Shown here: positions 1 through 8,751 of the stretch, in pieces
Layout: every line of letters begins with the position of its first letter
How positions within the stretch are numbered: position 1 is the first letter of the stretch
The notes under the pieces: model-generated
Told to the model about the DNA's origin: nothing
The model's input: only the letters and a program-made list of their open reading frames with translations
Databases searched by the model: none
Assembly: GCA_964461435.1 (NCBI GenBank)
Contig: CAYWUI010000006.1
Location: forward strand, 35,955-99,954
Origin: G020354785 sp964461435
GTDB lineage: Bacteria > Bacteroidota > Bacteroidia > Bacteroidales > UBA10428
Reading direction: 5' to 3'
Length of the DNA stretch: 64,000 nucleotides
Translations under genes and position numbers: made by a program

Positions 1-573
1 ATCAATTGGTGATTGTGCAACTATTGTGTGGTTATATGCAAGGGCTGCTGCTGCAATAGTTTTGTAATTATCAGTTTCAACAAAATTTATGAGGCAATTC
101 TCACCTGCAGTTACATCACACACTTTCTTCATTACTTCGTTTATTTTTTCGTAATGACCATGGCCTGTTATTATAAGGGGAACCTTCACGCTTTCCAGAA
201 CCTGCTTTACGACTTCAACAGCCTCATCAGCGCTCCTGTTGCCTTTTTCAGGGTGAGTGCCTTCAAGACGAACACTTATTAAATCGGCCCCGCACTCTTC
301 AACACATTTTTTGGCCATTTCGGCAGGCTTATCCATGACATCCCTGTAAAAATTCGCAAGTGATTCCGGGTATTTGGCAGGTACTTTGTCAAATACCTCC
401 ATTGCCACAACCGGGGGATGGGGAAATTCCCCTTCAAAAAAATGAAAAGGCAAAGCTGAACTCCCTCCTATAGTGACAGAACCGGAACGTGTTCCCCCCT
501 GCTCGGGAGTTGCTCCAATTGTAACTTCAGTTATTTTTCCAATATTAGTTTCGACAGGAATTTTAAAATCCAT
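1..573 (-). CDS. acsD: Corrinoid iron-sulfur protein small subunit (AcsD), 3' end beyond window
   Basis: The frame is open from an ATG at 573 to the left edge and gives 191 residues of a protein usually near 310. The start (MDFKIPVETN...), the segment GATPEQGGTRSGSVTIGG, then SALPFHFFEGEFPHPPVVAMEV and the CGADLISVRLEG block follow the small subunit of the acetogen corrinoid/FeS protein closely. With the large subunit AcsC it carries the methyl group from methyl-tetrahydrofolate to acetyl-CoA synthase. It is the last visible gene of the CODH/ACS cluster, 71 bp after the cooC-like gene; acsC and the methyltransferase acsE would be expected past the edge. The identification rests on remembered family sequence. 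Confidence 0.9.
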   Translation of the reverse strand, partial: MDFKIPVETNIGKITEVTIGATPEQGGTRSGSVTIGGSSALPFHFFEGEFPHPPVVAMEVFDKVPAKYPESLANFYRDVMDKPAEMAKKCVEECGADLISVRLEGTHPEKGNRSADEAVEVVKQVLESVKVPLIITGHGHYEKINEVMKKVCDVTAGENCLINFVETDNYKTIAAAALAYNHTIVAQSPID

Positions 574-644
574 AGAAATTTATTTTAACAATAAAAAAAA
601 CCAAAATACCAAAATACAAATATTATCTAATTTACTGCTGTGCA

Positions 645-1397
645 TTAAAAACTAAATTTTGTCAATATCTCTCCTATGGATCTGTACGCTTTCGTGTCTT
701 TAACACTTTGCCATATTGATTCCCCTCTGCTATCCATATCCATAATTTCATTATCTTCAGCCACAGTACCGATAAGTTTCAAGTCCTCTGATTTTATAAT
801 ATCCAAAACAGAGGGGTGTATTGAGTTTTTCACCCTGTTCAGAATTAAATATTTTTCCTTAACCCTTGTTTCCAGGTCTCTGACAAGCCTGCTAATTTTC
901 CCTGCTGCTTTTATGCCTCTTATTGTGGGATCAGACACTATTAACATATAATTAATATTCTGGGTTGTTCTCCTGCTAAGGTGTTCCATGCCTGCACCGT
1001 TATCGATAATAATAAACTCATAATTGCCGGCGGTTTCCGTAATAACATCCCGCAGCAGGCTATTGGCATAACAATAACATCCGGGGCCTTCAGGGCAGCC
1101 CATTGCCACGAGATCGAAATCCGGTGTTTCTACCAGGCTTGTTTGAAACTTATATTCAAGATATTGCTGCTTTGTCATTCCTCCCGGCAGATTATTTGCT
1201 TTATCCTTCATCTCCTCACGTATAGCACCAATAGTATTATCAAGCGTTAAACCGAGCAAATCATTCAGGTTTACGTTACAATCGGCATCTACGGCCAGAA
1301 TAGACTTTGATACGTGATCACTAATCCAGCGAATTATTAAAGCTGCAATAGTTGATTTACCTGTACCTCCTTTACCTGATATTGCAATTGTTTTCAC
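645..1397 (-). CDS. CooC/AcsF-type nickel-insertion ATPase
   Basis: This 250-residue protein starts at GTG (VKTIAIS). It has a deviant Walker A motif, GKGGTGKST (residues 8-16), the switch segment VDADCNVNLNDLLG, and a C-x-C pair at Cys107/Cys109 preceded by Cys101. A dimeric metal site formed by a CxC pair is typical of CooC/AcsF MinD-family ATPases that deliver nickel to CO dehydrogenase or acetyl-CoA synthase. It sits 45 bp downstream of acsB and 71 bp upstream of acsD, so a role in maturing AcsB is a reasonable inference. It differs clearly from the other CooC homologue at 8752-9546, so it is not a recent duplicate. Confidence 0.85.
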   Translation of the reverse strand: MKTIAISGKGGTGKSTIAALIIRWISDHVSKSILAVDADCNVNLNDLLGLTLDNTIGAIREEMKDKANNLPGGMTKQQYLEYKFQTSLVETPDFDLVAMGCPEGPGCYCYANSLLRDVITETAGNYEFIIIDNGAGMEHLSRRTTQNINYMLIVSDPTIRGIKAAGKISRLVRDLETRVKEKYLILNRVKNSIHPSVLDIIKSEDLKLIGTVAEDNEIMDMDSRGESIWQSVKDTKAYRSIGEILTKFSF

Positions 1398-1442
1398 GGC
1401 TTAAAAGAATATAATTTAAGAAATCCGGGCATAAATAATATT

Positions 1443-3647
1443 TTAGAACAGCGGGGGCATTGATATCGCCGGATGATTAATTTTTGAGATATAATCCAGC
1501 ACCTCCTCCTCCGTTGTTGCCACTGACTCGTCGGCTATCATATCAAAAAAGCTTTCTATACCTTCCTGTTTACCGACTTTTTCTAAGATTTCCCTTATTT
1601 CTTCTTTAAGGTTTCTGTTCATCCAGACAATTCTTTTAGCTCCTCCCTCGGCGCTTACAAATTTTCTGCTTCCTATATAATGTTTGCTATGCCCTATAAA
1701 TCCGGGTGTCTGCAGTCCCCCTCCTACTGTTCCTGCAAGAGTCGAAAATTTCATACCTACAGGTGTCATTCCGTTATATTCACGATAGACAGTCATGATA
1801 CCGTTAGTGGAAGGTAAAACACATGAGATACATTCAAAGCAACCGCATGAAGTCATGGGGTATTCAATTATGCTGTAGGCATTAAAGACTTCAAGTGTCT
1901 TATGCGAATTGTGATATACAAATTCATTAACATTTTGCCATTGCCCTTTAACTATATCTATTTCGGTTCCTTTCTTTACGGGCTGATTCGGACCTGCAGC
2001 ATTCATCTCATAGGCCGCTTTCCCGTCAAGCCAGTTATAGGCTCCACATAATCCCGAACGTTCCGGTGTAATAATACAAATATGATTTGGAGCAAATGAC
2101 TGGCATAGAGCACATGAATAAAAGGTATCAACTGATTCGTCCGTCATATCTGCCAGGCGTGCGTCTCTTTCCCTGTATGTTTTCCGCGCCTTTTCAATAA
2201 GGTTAAGAACATCTTTTTCATTGGTATAAATCCTTATCTGTATCTTATCAAAGATCTTTCCGTATTCATTATGAAGGGCAGCATGAAGAATAACTCCCAG
2301 ATGTTTGAATTTAAAACCTGCATTTTTTGCTTCTTTACTAATACGCAGCCAGTTAATATCACGTTGTCCGACATGAAATAATCCATGTGCTGCATTAATA
2401 AAATCGTGGAACTGCCGTTCAAGGATAGGTTCAAAATCAGGTTGCATATTTCTGCCGGCCACTTCGGCCCATATTGCCAGCGGCAGCTGCGTACCTTCCT
2501 GTATATCATCTATCTCAGGACCAAAAATTTCAATCTTACCGTCTTCGACTTCATCAAGTCCCTTTGATGTCAGAAACTCAAAACCGGGGCTTGCCTGGCC
2601 TGCCATTTCAACATACATATCCTCTTTGCGAACCCTTTCACCCTGGAAGGCAGGACCATAAGGGACAGGTACAGGTACTTCAGAGACTGAAATCTTAAGT
2701 CCCCTGACTTCTATTGATCTTGATACAATATTCTTGTGTTCAACAGGACTTACAACATGTTCGTATGTACAAATGCCGGTTGGTAATATCCGGCCGATAT
2801 CAGTATCTGCAATAGTTGGAAAGCCAAAGTTTATTGCTCCCGCAGCCTGTGCAAATTTTTCGTCATCAACATGTCCAAAAGCAAGTATAAAAGCAAATAT
2901 CCTCTCTTTATTATACTCAAGGATTTTTTTATAATCACCCGGTTTTGCTCCGCCGAATGACAATGCCGCTTTTGTTGCAAAACCTAAAGCATGGATACAA
3001 GCTGTAACATCATCTCCGAAAGGCACCAGCCGTGTTGTCCATCCCAGTTCTATTCCTTCTTCATATAGTTGCCGGGCCATAGATTTTCCGTCAGTTCCTG
3101 CAGCCAGGAAAACATAGAGGTTTTTCTCCTGTAATTCACGGGCAATTTTAACAGCGATCTCATTAGTCGGACAGGCACCGACACATGCTGCAAATCCCGG
3201 AGCAGTACCATCAACAAACTCTATTCCTCTTTCCCTGAGAATAACATCATTTGCAGCACCAAGCCAGAGATGACCGTTTTTAGGATCCGGTTCCGGCAAG
3301 TATGGCAAGGGATGCTGAGTATATTTAATTACTTCTATTATTTCATCAGCGAACAGGGCAGACATTCCTGCATCCAAAGTGTGCCCCAGGTATGGTAAGT
3401 TTATATTCTCATCAGGTACGGGGGGTAACAGACTTTTAGCTTCCTCCAGGAGTTCCTTTAAGCCTCCCAGGGTCTCTATTTTCATTCCCAGCATGCCGTA
3501 AGATACAGGTAAATAATAAGCTGTGTCAGGAAACTCAACTTTTATGCCAGCGCCCTTATCCTTTAGCGCCTGTGCAAGTTCCTTTTCCGCCCGGGCTACA
3601 ATTTTATGTGCCCCCCGGATTGCTTGTATTGCTATGCTTTTTGACAT
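1443..3647 (-). CDS. acsB: Acetyl-CoA synthase, bacterial type (CODH/ACS alpha subunit)
   Basis: This 734-residue protein matches full-length bacterial AcsB (about 730). The N-terminal CODH-contact domain, absent from archaeal CdhC, is present. The A-cluster is intact: Cys512, Cys515, Cys524 and Cys534 (SCALCQSFAP...GLCGAYNW) for the 4Fe-4S cluster, and Cys601-Gly-Cys603 in MTSCGCFEC for the distal nickel. Other family blocks are FPDTAYYLPV near residue 39, GPAFQGE near 331 and STLAGTVGGG near 635. It condenses a methyl group from the corrinoid protein, CO from CooS and CoA to acetyl-CoA, or runs in reverse. The ATG is well placed, 84 bp after cooS. No ligand is missing, so the enzyme should be functional. 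Confidence 0.97.
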   Translation of the reverse strand: MSKSIAIQAIRGAHKIVARAEKELAQALKDKGAGIKVEFPDTAYYLPVSYGMLGMKIETLGGLKELLEEAKSLLPPVPDENINLPYLGHTLDAGMSALFADEIIEVIKYTQHPLPYLPEPDPKNGHLWLGAANDVILRERGIEFVDGTAPGFAACVGACPTNEIAVKIARELQEKNLYVFLAAGTDGKSMARQLYEEGIELGWTTRLVPFGDDVTACIHALGFATKAALSFGGAKPGDYKKILEYNKERIFAFILAFGHVDDEKFAQAAGAINFGFPTIADTDIGRILPTGICTYEHVVSPVEHKNIVSRSIEVRGLKISVSEVPVPVPYGPAFQGERVRKEDMYVEMAGQASPGFEFLTSKGLDEVEDGKIEIFGPEIDDIQEGTQLPLAIWAEVAGRNMQPDFEPILERQFHDFINAAHGLFHVGQRDINWLRISKEAKNAGFKFKHLGVILHAALHNEYGKIFDKIQIRIYTNEKDVLNLIEKARKTYRERDARLADMTDESVDTFYSCALCQSFAPNHICIITPERSGLCGAYNWLDGKAAYEMNAAGPNQPVKKGTEIDIVKGQWQNVNEFVYHNSHKTLEVFNAYSIIEYPMTSCGCFECISCVLPSTNGIMTVYREYNGMTPVGMKFSTLAGTVGGGLQTPGFIGHSKHYIGSRKFVSAEGGAKRIVWMNRNLKEEIREILEKVGKQEGIESFFDMIADESVATTEEEVLDYISKINHPAISMPPLF

Positions 3648-3731
3648 ATCAACTCTTATTAGTAAGTTAGTATCATTATCTTATTTTATTCCTGGTCATT
3701 TTTAATTTTAGGTATTTTTAATTTTGGCATT

Positions 3732-5669
3732 TCAGGCATTCTTGTCTATCTCTCTTCTCATCTGCATATCAAAAAGGACTCTTTCTTTTCCTTTTGATAT
3801 ACCGAGTTTTTCTCTCTTCTTGTTTATATGGCCAATTATCAGTCCGGCCATCTTACTAATATCAGTTTCTACAGCCCACATACCGCCATAAATGTTTTCA
3901 TAATCTTCAAAAATATGTTTTGCAAAGATTCTGCTTCCCATAACCGGAAGACCTACACCGAAAACAGTATAAACACCCGATGCAACAAAATACTGGCCTA
4001 TGGATATGGCTTTTTCACTCATCCATTCAGGTGCTGCACCTGCAACAGGAAGGTTACTAATATCTTTTCCCAGTCCCCCGGTTTTTACCATTTCAGTCAA
4101 TGCCACCAGTATCCTCGAATTATCAACACAGGAACCTGAATGCAGTACAGGGGGCATCCCTGTAGCCTCACATACCTCGGCCAATCCTTTACCCGCATAC
4201 TTGCGTGCCGCTTCGGGAATAAGAAAGCCGGCCTTTGCACATGCTATGGCTGAGCATCCCGTTTGTACAACCAGTATATCATTAGCTATTAATTCTTCAA
4301 CAAGGCTGACATGACCCTGATCATGTGTTACTTTCGGATTACAGCATCCTACAACGCCTGCGACGCCTTTAATTCGCCCATTAATAATATTATCATTAAG
4401 TGGCACGTAAGAACCCCTGAATTTACCCCCCAGCATATAAACAATTGCTTCATGACTAAAACCTGCAACGAGATCCATTTTTTCCCGGGGTATATCTACC
4501 TTCCCCCTGTTAGGAAAATTCATTACCGCATCCCGGATAATCTCCCTGGCAATTGCAAGGGCTTTTTCTTCCGAAAAGTCAAAATGTTTAGCACCTTCAA
4601 TCTTTGCTTTTGAAGAAGTTGTCACAAGATTTGTATGGTAATTGCTACTTATTTCCTGTAAAGAAGGCATTATACACTGGACATCCACAACCATACTTTC
4701 TACTGCACCTGTACAAACAGCCAGCTCCTGCTGTAAAATATTACCTGCAACAGGAAGTCCGTGTCTCAGAAGTATTTCATTTGCAGTACAACAAATGCCG
4801 GAGAGGTTGATTCCGGAAGCGCCTTTGGACCTGGCCAGTTCCAGAAGTTCTTTGTCCTGCGATGCCAGAACCAGCATTTCAGCGAGTACCGGTTCATGTC
4901 CGTGTATAATAACATTCACATCAGTTTCTGACAGGACACCCAGATTTACCTGGCCCCGGACAGGAGACGGGGTACCAAACAGTACATCCTGTAACTCGGT
5001 TGCAATCATTGAGCCGCCCCATCCATCAGCAAGCGCCGTCCTTGCGCCCTGCATCATTATATTCCGGTGGTCCTGATCCACTCCCATATGTGTACGGTGC
5101 ATCATTTCCACAATTTCACGATCAACTCCTCTTGGAACAATATTTAAGTTCTTCCATAAATTTTGCCTTTCCGGGGGGGCCAGCGAAATAAAACTTATTT
5201 CACCCTCCTGCCTGCCAAAATTTTCCAGGGCTGATTGTGCAACCTCTGTTGCCACTTCATTTTTTGTCTTACCCTCGATAGATATACCTAAAAACAAAGC
5301 AATTTTATTCAGTTTATTAACATCTTTTATAGAGTACCCTGATTCTGGATTTTTTGCAGCGACAAGTAATGCATTTGCGACATCGCGTCCGTGATCAGAG
5401 TGAGCGGCCGCTCCGGCAGCTATCATTCGTCCGAAATTACGTGATACGATAGTTTCTGCACTTGCCCCGCATACACCTTTCTGAGGTCCTGTTCCGAAAG
5501 GATCAATACGGCAGGGACCAATAAAACAATTTCGGCAGCAAATACCCAACTCACCGAAACCACAATTAGGTTGTTGTTGCTCCAGCCTGTCCCATATAGT
5601 TTCAATACCTTTATCTTTGATACTTTCAAGCACATATTCTACAGATCTGTCTATACTTTTTCTGGCCAT
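3732..5669 (-). CDS. cooS: Anaerobic Ni-Fe-S carbon monoxide dehydrogenase catalytic subunit
   Basis: Reversibly oxidises CO to CO2 and passes electrons to ferredoxin; with AcsB it supplies CO for acetyl-CoA. Counting from the ATG at 5669 (MARKSIDRS; a TTG two codons upstream is less likely) the protein has 645 residues, normal for CooS/AcsA. D- and B-cluster cysteines lie at 36, 44, 45, 48, 53 and 67 (CGFGELGICCRNCFIGPC...GVCG). C-cluster ligands are His258 (IIHGHEP), Cys293/294 (GICCTANE), Cys332 (VQCIMP), Cys442 (GVVGCCNP), Cys472 (QTGCSA) and Cys514 (HSGSCVDNSRI). It lies between the oxidoreductase/ferredoxin pair and acsB, so it may serve both acetyl-CoA metabolism and CO-dependent NAD reduction. 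Confidence 0.97.
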   Translation of the reverse strand: MARKSIDRSVEYVLESIKDKGIETIWDRLEQQQPNCGFGELGICCRNCFIGPCRIDPFGTGPQKGVCGASAETIVSRNFGRMIAAGAAAHSDHGRDVANALLVAAKNPESGYSIKDVNKLNKIALFLGISIEGKTKNEVATEVAQSALENFGRQEGEISFISLAPPERQNLWKNLNIVPRGVDREIVEMMHRTHMGVDQDHRNIMMQGARTALADGWGGSMIATELQDVLFGTPSPVRGQVNLGVLSETDVNVIIHGHEPVLAEMLVLASQDKELLELARSKGASGINLSGICCTANEILLRHGLPVAGNILQQELAVCTGAVESMVVDVQCIMPSLQEISSNYHTNLVTTSSKAKIEGAKHFDFSEEKALAIAREIIRDAVMNFPNRGKVDIPREKMDLVAGFSHEAIVYMLGGKFRGSYVPLNDNIINGRIKGVAGVVGCCNPKVTHDQGHVSLVEELIANDILVVQTGCSAIACAKAGFLIPEAARKYAGKGLAEVCEATGMPPVLHSGSCVDNSRILVALTEMVKTGGLGKDISNLPVAGAAPEWMSEKAISIGQYFVASGVYTVFGVGLPVMGSRIFAKHIFEDYENIYGGMWAVETDISKMAGLIIGHINKKREKLGISKGKERVLFDMQMRREIDKNA

Positions 5670-5688
5670 ATACAATATATTAAGTTTT

Positions 5689-5705
5689 AGTTAAATATAT
5701 TAACT
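5689..5705. promoter_or_regulatory. Inverted repeat upstream of cooS
   Basis: AGTTAA-ATATA-TTAACT is a perfect 6-bp inverted repeat with a 5-bp spacer, about 20 bp before the cooS ATG. It resembles the inner part of the Rex operators found elsewhere in the window but lacks the outer TTG/CAA bases and has the wrong spacing. It may be a degenerate operator or chance in AT-rich sequence. Confidence 0.25.
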
Positions 5706-5753
5706 GATATATATTTCAAAATTTAATCATCTAATTCTTTATAATGGATTACT

Positions 5754-7025
5754 TTATGCATCATAATACTTTTTTAATTCTGACCTGCCCATATATTTTA
5801 ATAAAGTCCCATAATTAAAGAAATCACTCAGCAACTCATCTTTAAAAGACGAGATATCTGACTGGTTCTGAAGCAATGACAACAGGAGCCCGGCATTGCC
5901 TATTTTCCCGACAAGTATAATCCCTTTAATACGGTTATCCTTAATAACAATTTTTTTATAAATGTTTTGATCAGGCTTCATGTCGACCAGTATTTTGTAT
6001 TCGGATTCATCCTTTGGCGAATTTATCCCGTAAGAAATGAGTGAAGTTTTAAAAAAGTTGAGGGAGTTCATACCTAAAGAACCGTTATATGCTTTTGGCC
6101 GTCCGGCTATATTGTAACCTGTAATGAAGCCTTGCTGTACCGCACAGGTCCATAAAGCATTTACTGTATGCTGTTCTGTTACTATATCGTAAGTTTCAGC
6201 AACATCCCCGGCGGCAAATACATTTTTATAATTTGTCCGCATATTTTCATCAGTAATTATTCCCCACTGTTTTTTAATATCTGTACTGGCAATTAATCCG
6301 GTATTAGCTGAAACACCTTTAGCCACAACCAATAACTCACAATTAATAATCTGTCCCTGATCAGTTTTTACAGCTGCAATCCTTTTGTTCTTTGAGACTA
6401 TTTCCGTAATATCCGTTTGTGTCAGGACTTCAATATTATTTGCTTCCAATGCCTTCTGGATAATCCGTGCTGCCTGAAGATCTATCATTTGTGATAATAC
6501 CCTGTTTGAACGTATTATAACAGTTACTTTCAATCCGCATATACTTAAAGCTTCAGCAATTCTCATCCCTATAAGTCCTCCTCCGACAATAACTGCATTC
6601 TTCACATTGGACAAATAGCTCTTAATGGCCAGGGCATTTTCAATTGTTCTTAACTGAAAGATTCCTTTTATGTCTTTCTTTATATTATCAGGAATTTTTG
6701 GTGAACTTCCGGTGGATATAAGCAATTTTTCGTAATCATAGGTTTCCCGGTTTTCGCACATAATTTGTTGATTTTTAGGATCTACTTCCGCAACCCGAAT
6801 GCCGGCATGCAAATCCACATTCATTTCTTTATGAAAACCGGCGTGCCTGTAAAGGATAGTCCTGTCGTTAACCTTCCCTGAGATATGATACGATGCAAGA
6901 CATCTCGAATAAAGGGGATAAGTTTCATCAGAGAATTGTACTATTGAGCTTTTTTTATCATATTTTCTTATTGCTTCTATAGCTGCTGTGCTTGCTGCGC
7001 TATTACCTATTATTAATATTTTCAT
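5754..7025 (-). CDS. CODH-associated NAD(P)/FAD-dependent oxidoreductase
   Basis: This 423-residue flavoprotein of the pyridine-nucleotide-disulfide oxidoreductase fold starts at MKILIIGNSAAS (ATG 7025), 4 bp after the ferredoxin stop. The FAD dinucleotide motif is at residues 3-12, the NAD motif VIVGGGLIGMRIAEAL near 142, and the second FAD motif FAAGDVAET in the C-terminal half. It has no redox-active cysteine pair. In many CO oxidisers a CooS, a CooF-like ferredoxin and such an oxidoreductase are encoded together and transfer CO-derived electrons to NAD(P). The same order here supports that role. A start 45 nt upstream, inside the ferredoxin gene, would add a basic stretch with no family support. 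Confidence 0.85.
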   Translation of the reverse strand: MKILIIGNSAASTAAIEAIRKYDKKSSIVQFSDETYPLYSRCLASYHISGKVNDRTILYRHAGFHKEMNVDLHAGIRVAEVDPKNQQIMCENRETYDYEKLLISTGSSPKIPDNIKKDIKGIFQLRTIENALAIKSYLSNVKNAVIVGGGLIGMRIAEALSICGLKVTVIIRSNRVLSQMIDLQAARIIQKALEANNIEVLTQTDITEIVSKNKRIAAVKTDQGQIINCELLVVAKGVSANTGLIASTDIKKQWGIITDENMRTNYKNVFAAGDVAETYDIVTEQHTVNALWTCAVQQGFITGYNIAGRPKAYNGSLGMNSLNFFKTSLISYGINSPKDESEYKILVDMKPDQNIYKKIVIKDNRIKGIILVGKIGNAGLLLSLLQNQSDISSFKDELLSDFFNYGTLLKYMGRSELKKYYDA

Positions 7026-7029
7026 ATGC

Positions 7030-7515
7030 TCAATATTCCAGATGTCCTGTTTTAATTTCCTCTTTCTCACAATAAATAAGTGCTTTTGTCGGGCATGCCC
7101 TTACACATGGCGGTATTTCTTCGCCGGGACATAAATCACATTTTGTCGCTTTACTGCTCCCCTCATATTGTACAATAACTCCGAACGGACAAACCATGAT
7201 ACATGACCAGCAACCAACGCATCTTTCATGCTCGATCATAATCCTTCCCGATTCCTTATCCATATAAATACCGCCGGTTATGCATGCCTCAAGACAACGT
7301 GGATCTTCGCACTGCCTGCATTGTACGGCTATCGAACGTTTATTGCAGATTTCTCCTGACTCATCAATGTATTCAACCCTAATCAATTGTTTAGGCAAGG
7401 GATCTTCATTTATGGCAGTCGATAATTTTTTTGATTTGGAATGGGCAATTGCACAGGCAATCTCACATGAATGACAGGAAAGGCACTTATTTATCTGACA
7501 ATAAATCTTTTTCAC
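7030..7515 (-). CDS. cooF: CooF-like polyferredoxin (four 4Fe-4S clusters)
   Basis: A 161-residue protein from a GTG start, with cysteine groups CLSCHSCEIAC, CRQCEDPRCLEAC, CVGCWSCIMVCP and CDLCPGEEIPPCVRACP, enough for four 4Fe-4S clusters in the CooF/HycB arrangement. It should accept electrons from CooS and pass them to the oxidoreductase encoded 4 bp downstream. CooF in hydrogen-evolving CO oxidisers feeds a membrane hydrogenase; none is encoded here, so electron transfer to NAD(P) is more likely. The symbol is by homology and position. Confidence 0.85.
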   Translation of the reverse strand: MKKIYCQINKCLSCHSCEIACAIAHSKSKKLSTAINEDPLPKQLIRVEYIDESGEICNKRSIAVQCRQCEDPRCLEACITGGIYMDKESGRIMIEHERCVGCWSCIMVCPFGVIVQYEGSSKATKCDLCPGEEIPPCVRACPTKALIYCEKEEIKTGHLEY

Positions 7516-7590
7516 AATAAATTCATTTTAATTAAGAGACTATCAATATTTTATCAAACCTCAATATGCTGCGGGGCAAAATCTCGAAAA

Positions 7591-8640
7591 CTAGAAAGGC
7601 TTTTGTTTGATAATACTACTTATATTTTTTAAATAATCAAACACCCTGGATGACAATTCATCTGACATAGAACCTGTCCCACAACTTGGTGTCAGCAGGC
7701 ATTTCTGCCACAGCAAATTTCTGTCAATTCCTTTGTCAACCAGTTTATCGATAAGCTGGGATAGTTTTTTAATAAGCGACTCCGGGGTTTCCTGGTTTAT
7801 TTTACCGGATGTTGGTACTATACCCCAGGCCAAAACACCGCCACTTTCAAGAAATGATTTTATCTTTTCATGATAATATGTAATTGTTTCACCATATTCA
7901 TAAGCGTCAAAGCTGATAATATCCGCACCGGCATCGATTAATATGGGCCACTCCGTATTTCCGCAACAATGGGTTCCCGCAATGGCATTCTCTTCATGAA
8001 TTGCATCGTATACCTCTTTCAGACTTTCTATAACTTCATTTCTTTTTACACTTACATAAGTAGAGGAGCCAAATGCAGATAGTATAGGTTCATCCACAAA
8101 ACAGATTTGTTTAATCCCGAATTGCCTGAATTTGTTCAGAATCCACCTTGCCTTCATAATTAATCCCTTGACAATTACGTCCCTGAATATCTCATTATAA
8201 TATACTGCCCTTTTATTTTCATCAGTCCGGCTCAGCCCGTAAGTTACAGGTCCGGTTACCTGGCTTTTGAAATATTTTACAGTATTTATATCGATGTTAC
8301 ACAGCTTCTTCTCCATCTCATAAATACCACTGCTGAATTGCTGTGATATCTTGAAATATTCCGTGTTATTCGCAACGACATTTTCATAAAACTCCCCAAG
8401 TTTTTCCGAAGGATCATCACCAATTTCAAAATGCATGCTTCTTTTTGTTTCATCCAGCCTGACACAGGGCAATCCCTCGCTAAACTGTATTTCCATCTGT
8501 TCTTTATAATTAATGTTAGGTAATTGTGGCCACACGGGAATTTCAGGAATAGTATTTATTATATCATCTACAGCTTTTGCTGCATTGTGATGAGGATAAC
8601 TGCCTATTGCAGTTGCTCTTCCTTCCGGATTAAATTGCAT
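7591..8640 (-). CDS. Core-MetE / uroporphyrinogen decarboxylase-fold methyltransferase
   Basis: A 349-residue TIM-barrel protein of the cobalamin-independent methionine synthase C-terminal family (start ATG 8640; a TTG two codons upstream is less likely). Zinc-site features are His224-x-Cys226 (GTHCCGNTEW) and Cys320 (TPSCGTGSMS), matching HxC...C of MetE; VDEP is near residue 183. The N-terminal MetE half that binds polyglutamyl-folate is absent, as in core-MetE (Mes) enzymes, some of which take the methyl group from the corrinoid/FeS protein of the Wood-Ljungdahl pathway. Its location between cooC and cooF, in the same cluster as acsD, fits that idea. A methyl-corrinoid:CoM-like or other methyltransferase role cannot be excluded. 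Confidence 0.75.
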   Translation of the reverse strand: MQFNPEGRATAIGSYPHHNAAKAVDDIINTIPEIPVWPQLPNINYKEQMEIQFSEGLPCVRLDETKRSMHFEIGDDPSEKLGEFYENVVANNTEYFKISQQFSSGIYEMEKKLCNIDINTVKYFKSQVTGPVTYGLSRTDENKRAVYYNEIFRDVIVKGLIMKARWILNKFRQFGIKQICFVDEPILSAFGSSTYVSVKRNEVIESLKEVYDAIHEENAIAGTHCCGNTEWPILIDAGADIISFDAYEYGETITYYHEKIKSFLESGGVLAWGIVPTSGKINQETPESLIKKLSQLIDKLVDKGIDRNLLWQKCLLTPSCGTGSMSDELSSRVFDYLKNISSIIKQKPF

Positions 8641-8751
8641 AATCAATTTAAATTTTAAAAGTGAACAAAATTTATCTTAAAAATAACAATTCGAAAATAA
8701 GATCTTTTGAACATATACAAAACAAAATATTAGTTAATTAAGTCAGAATAT

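Noticed and set aside
3828..5191. Several open frames of 60-144 codons on the plus strand opposite cooS
   Set aside because: They are antisense to a highly conserved gene, overlap each other in different frames and have no recognisable protein motifs.
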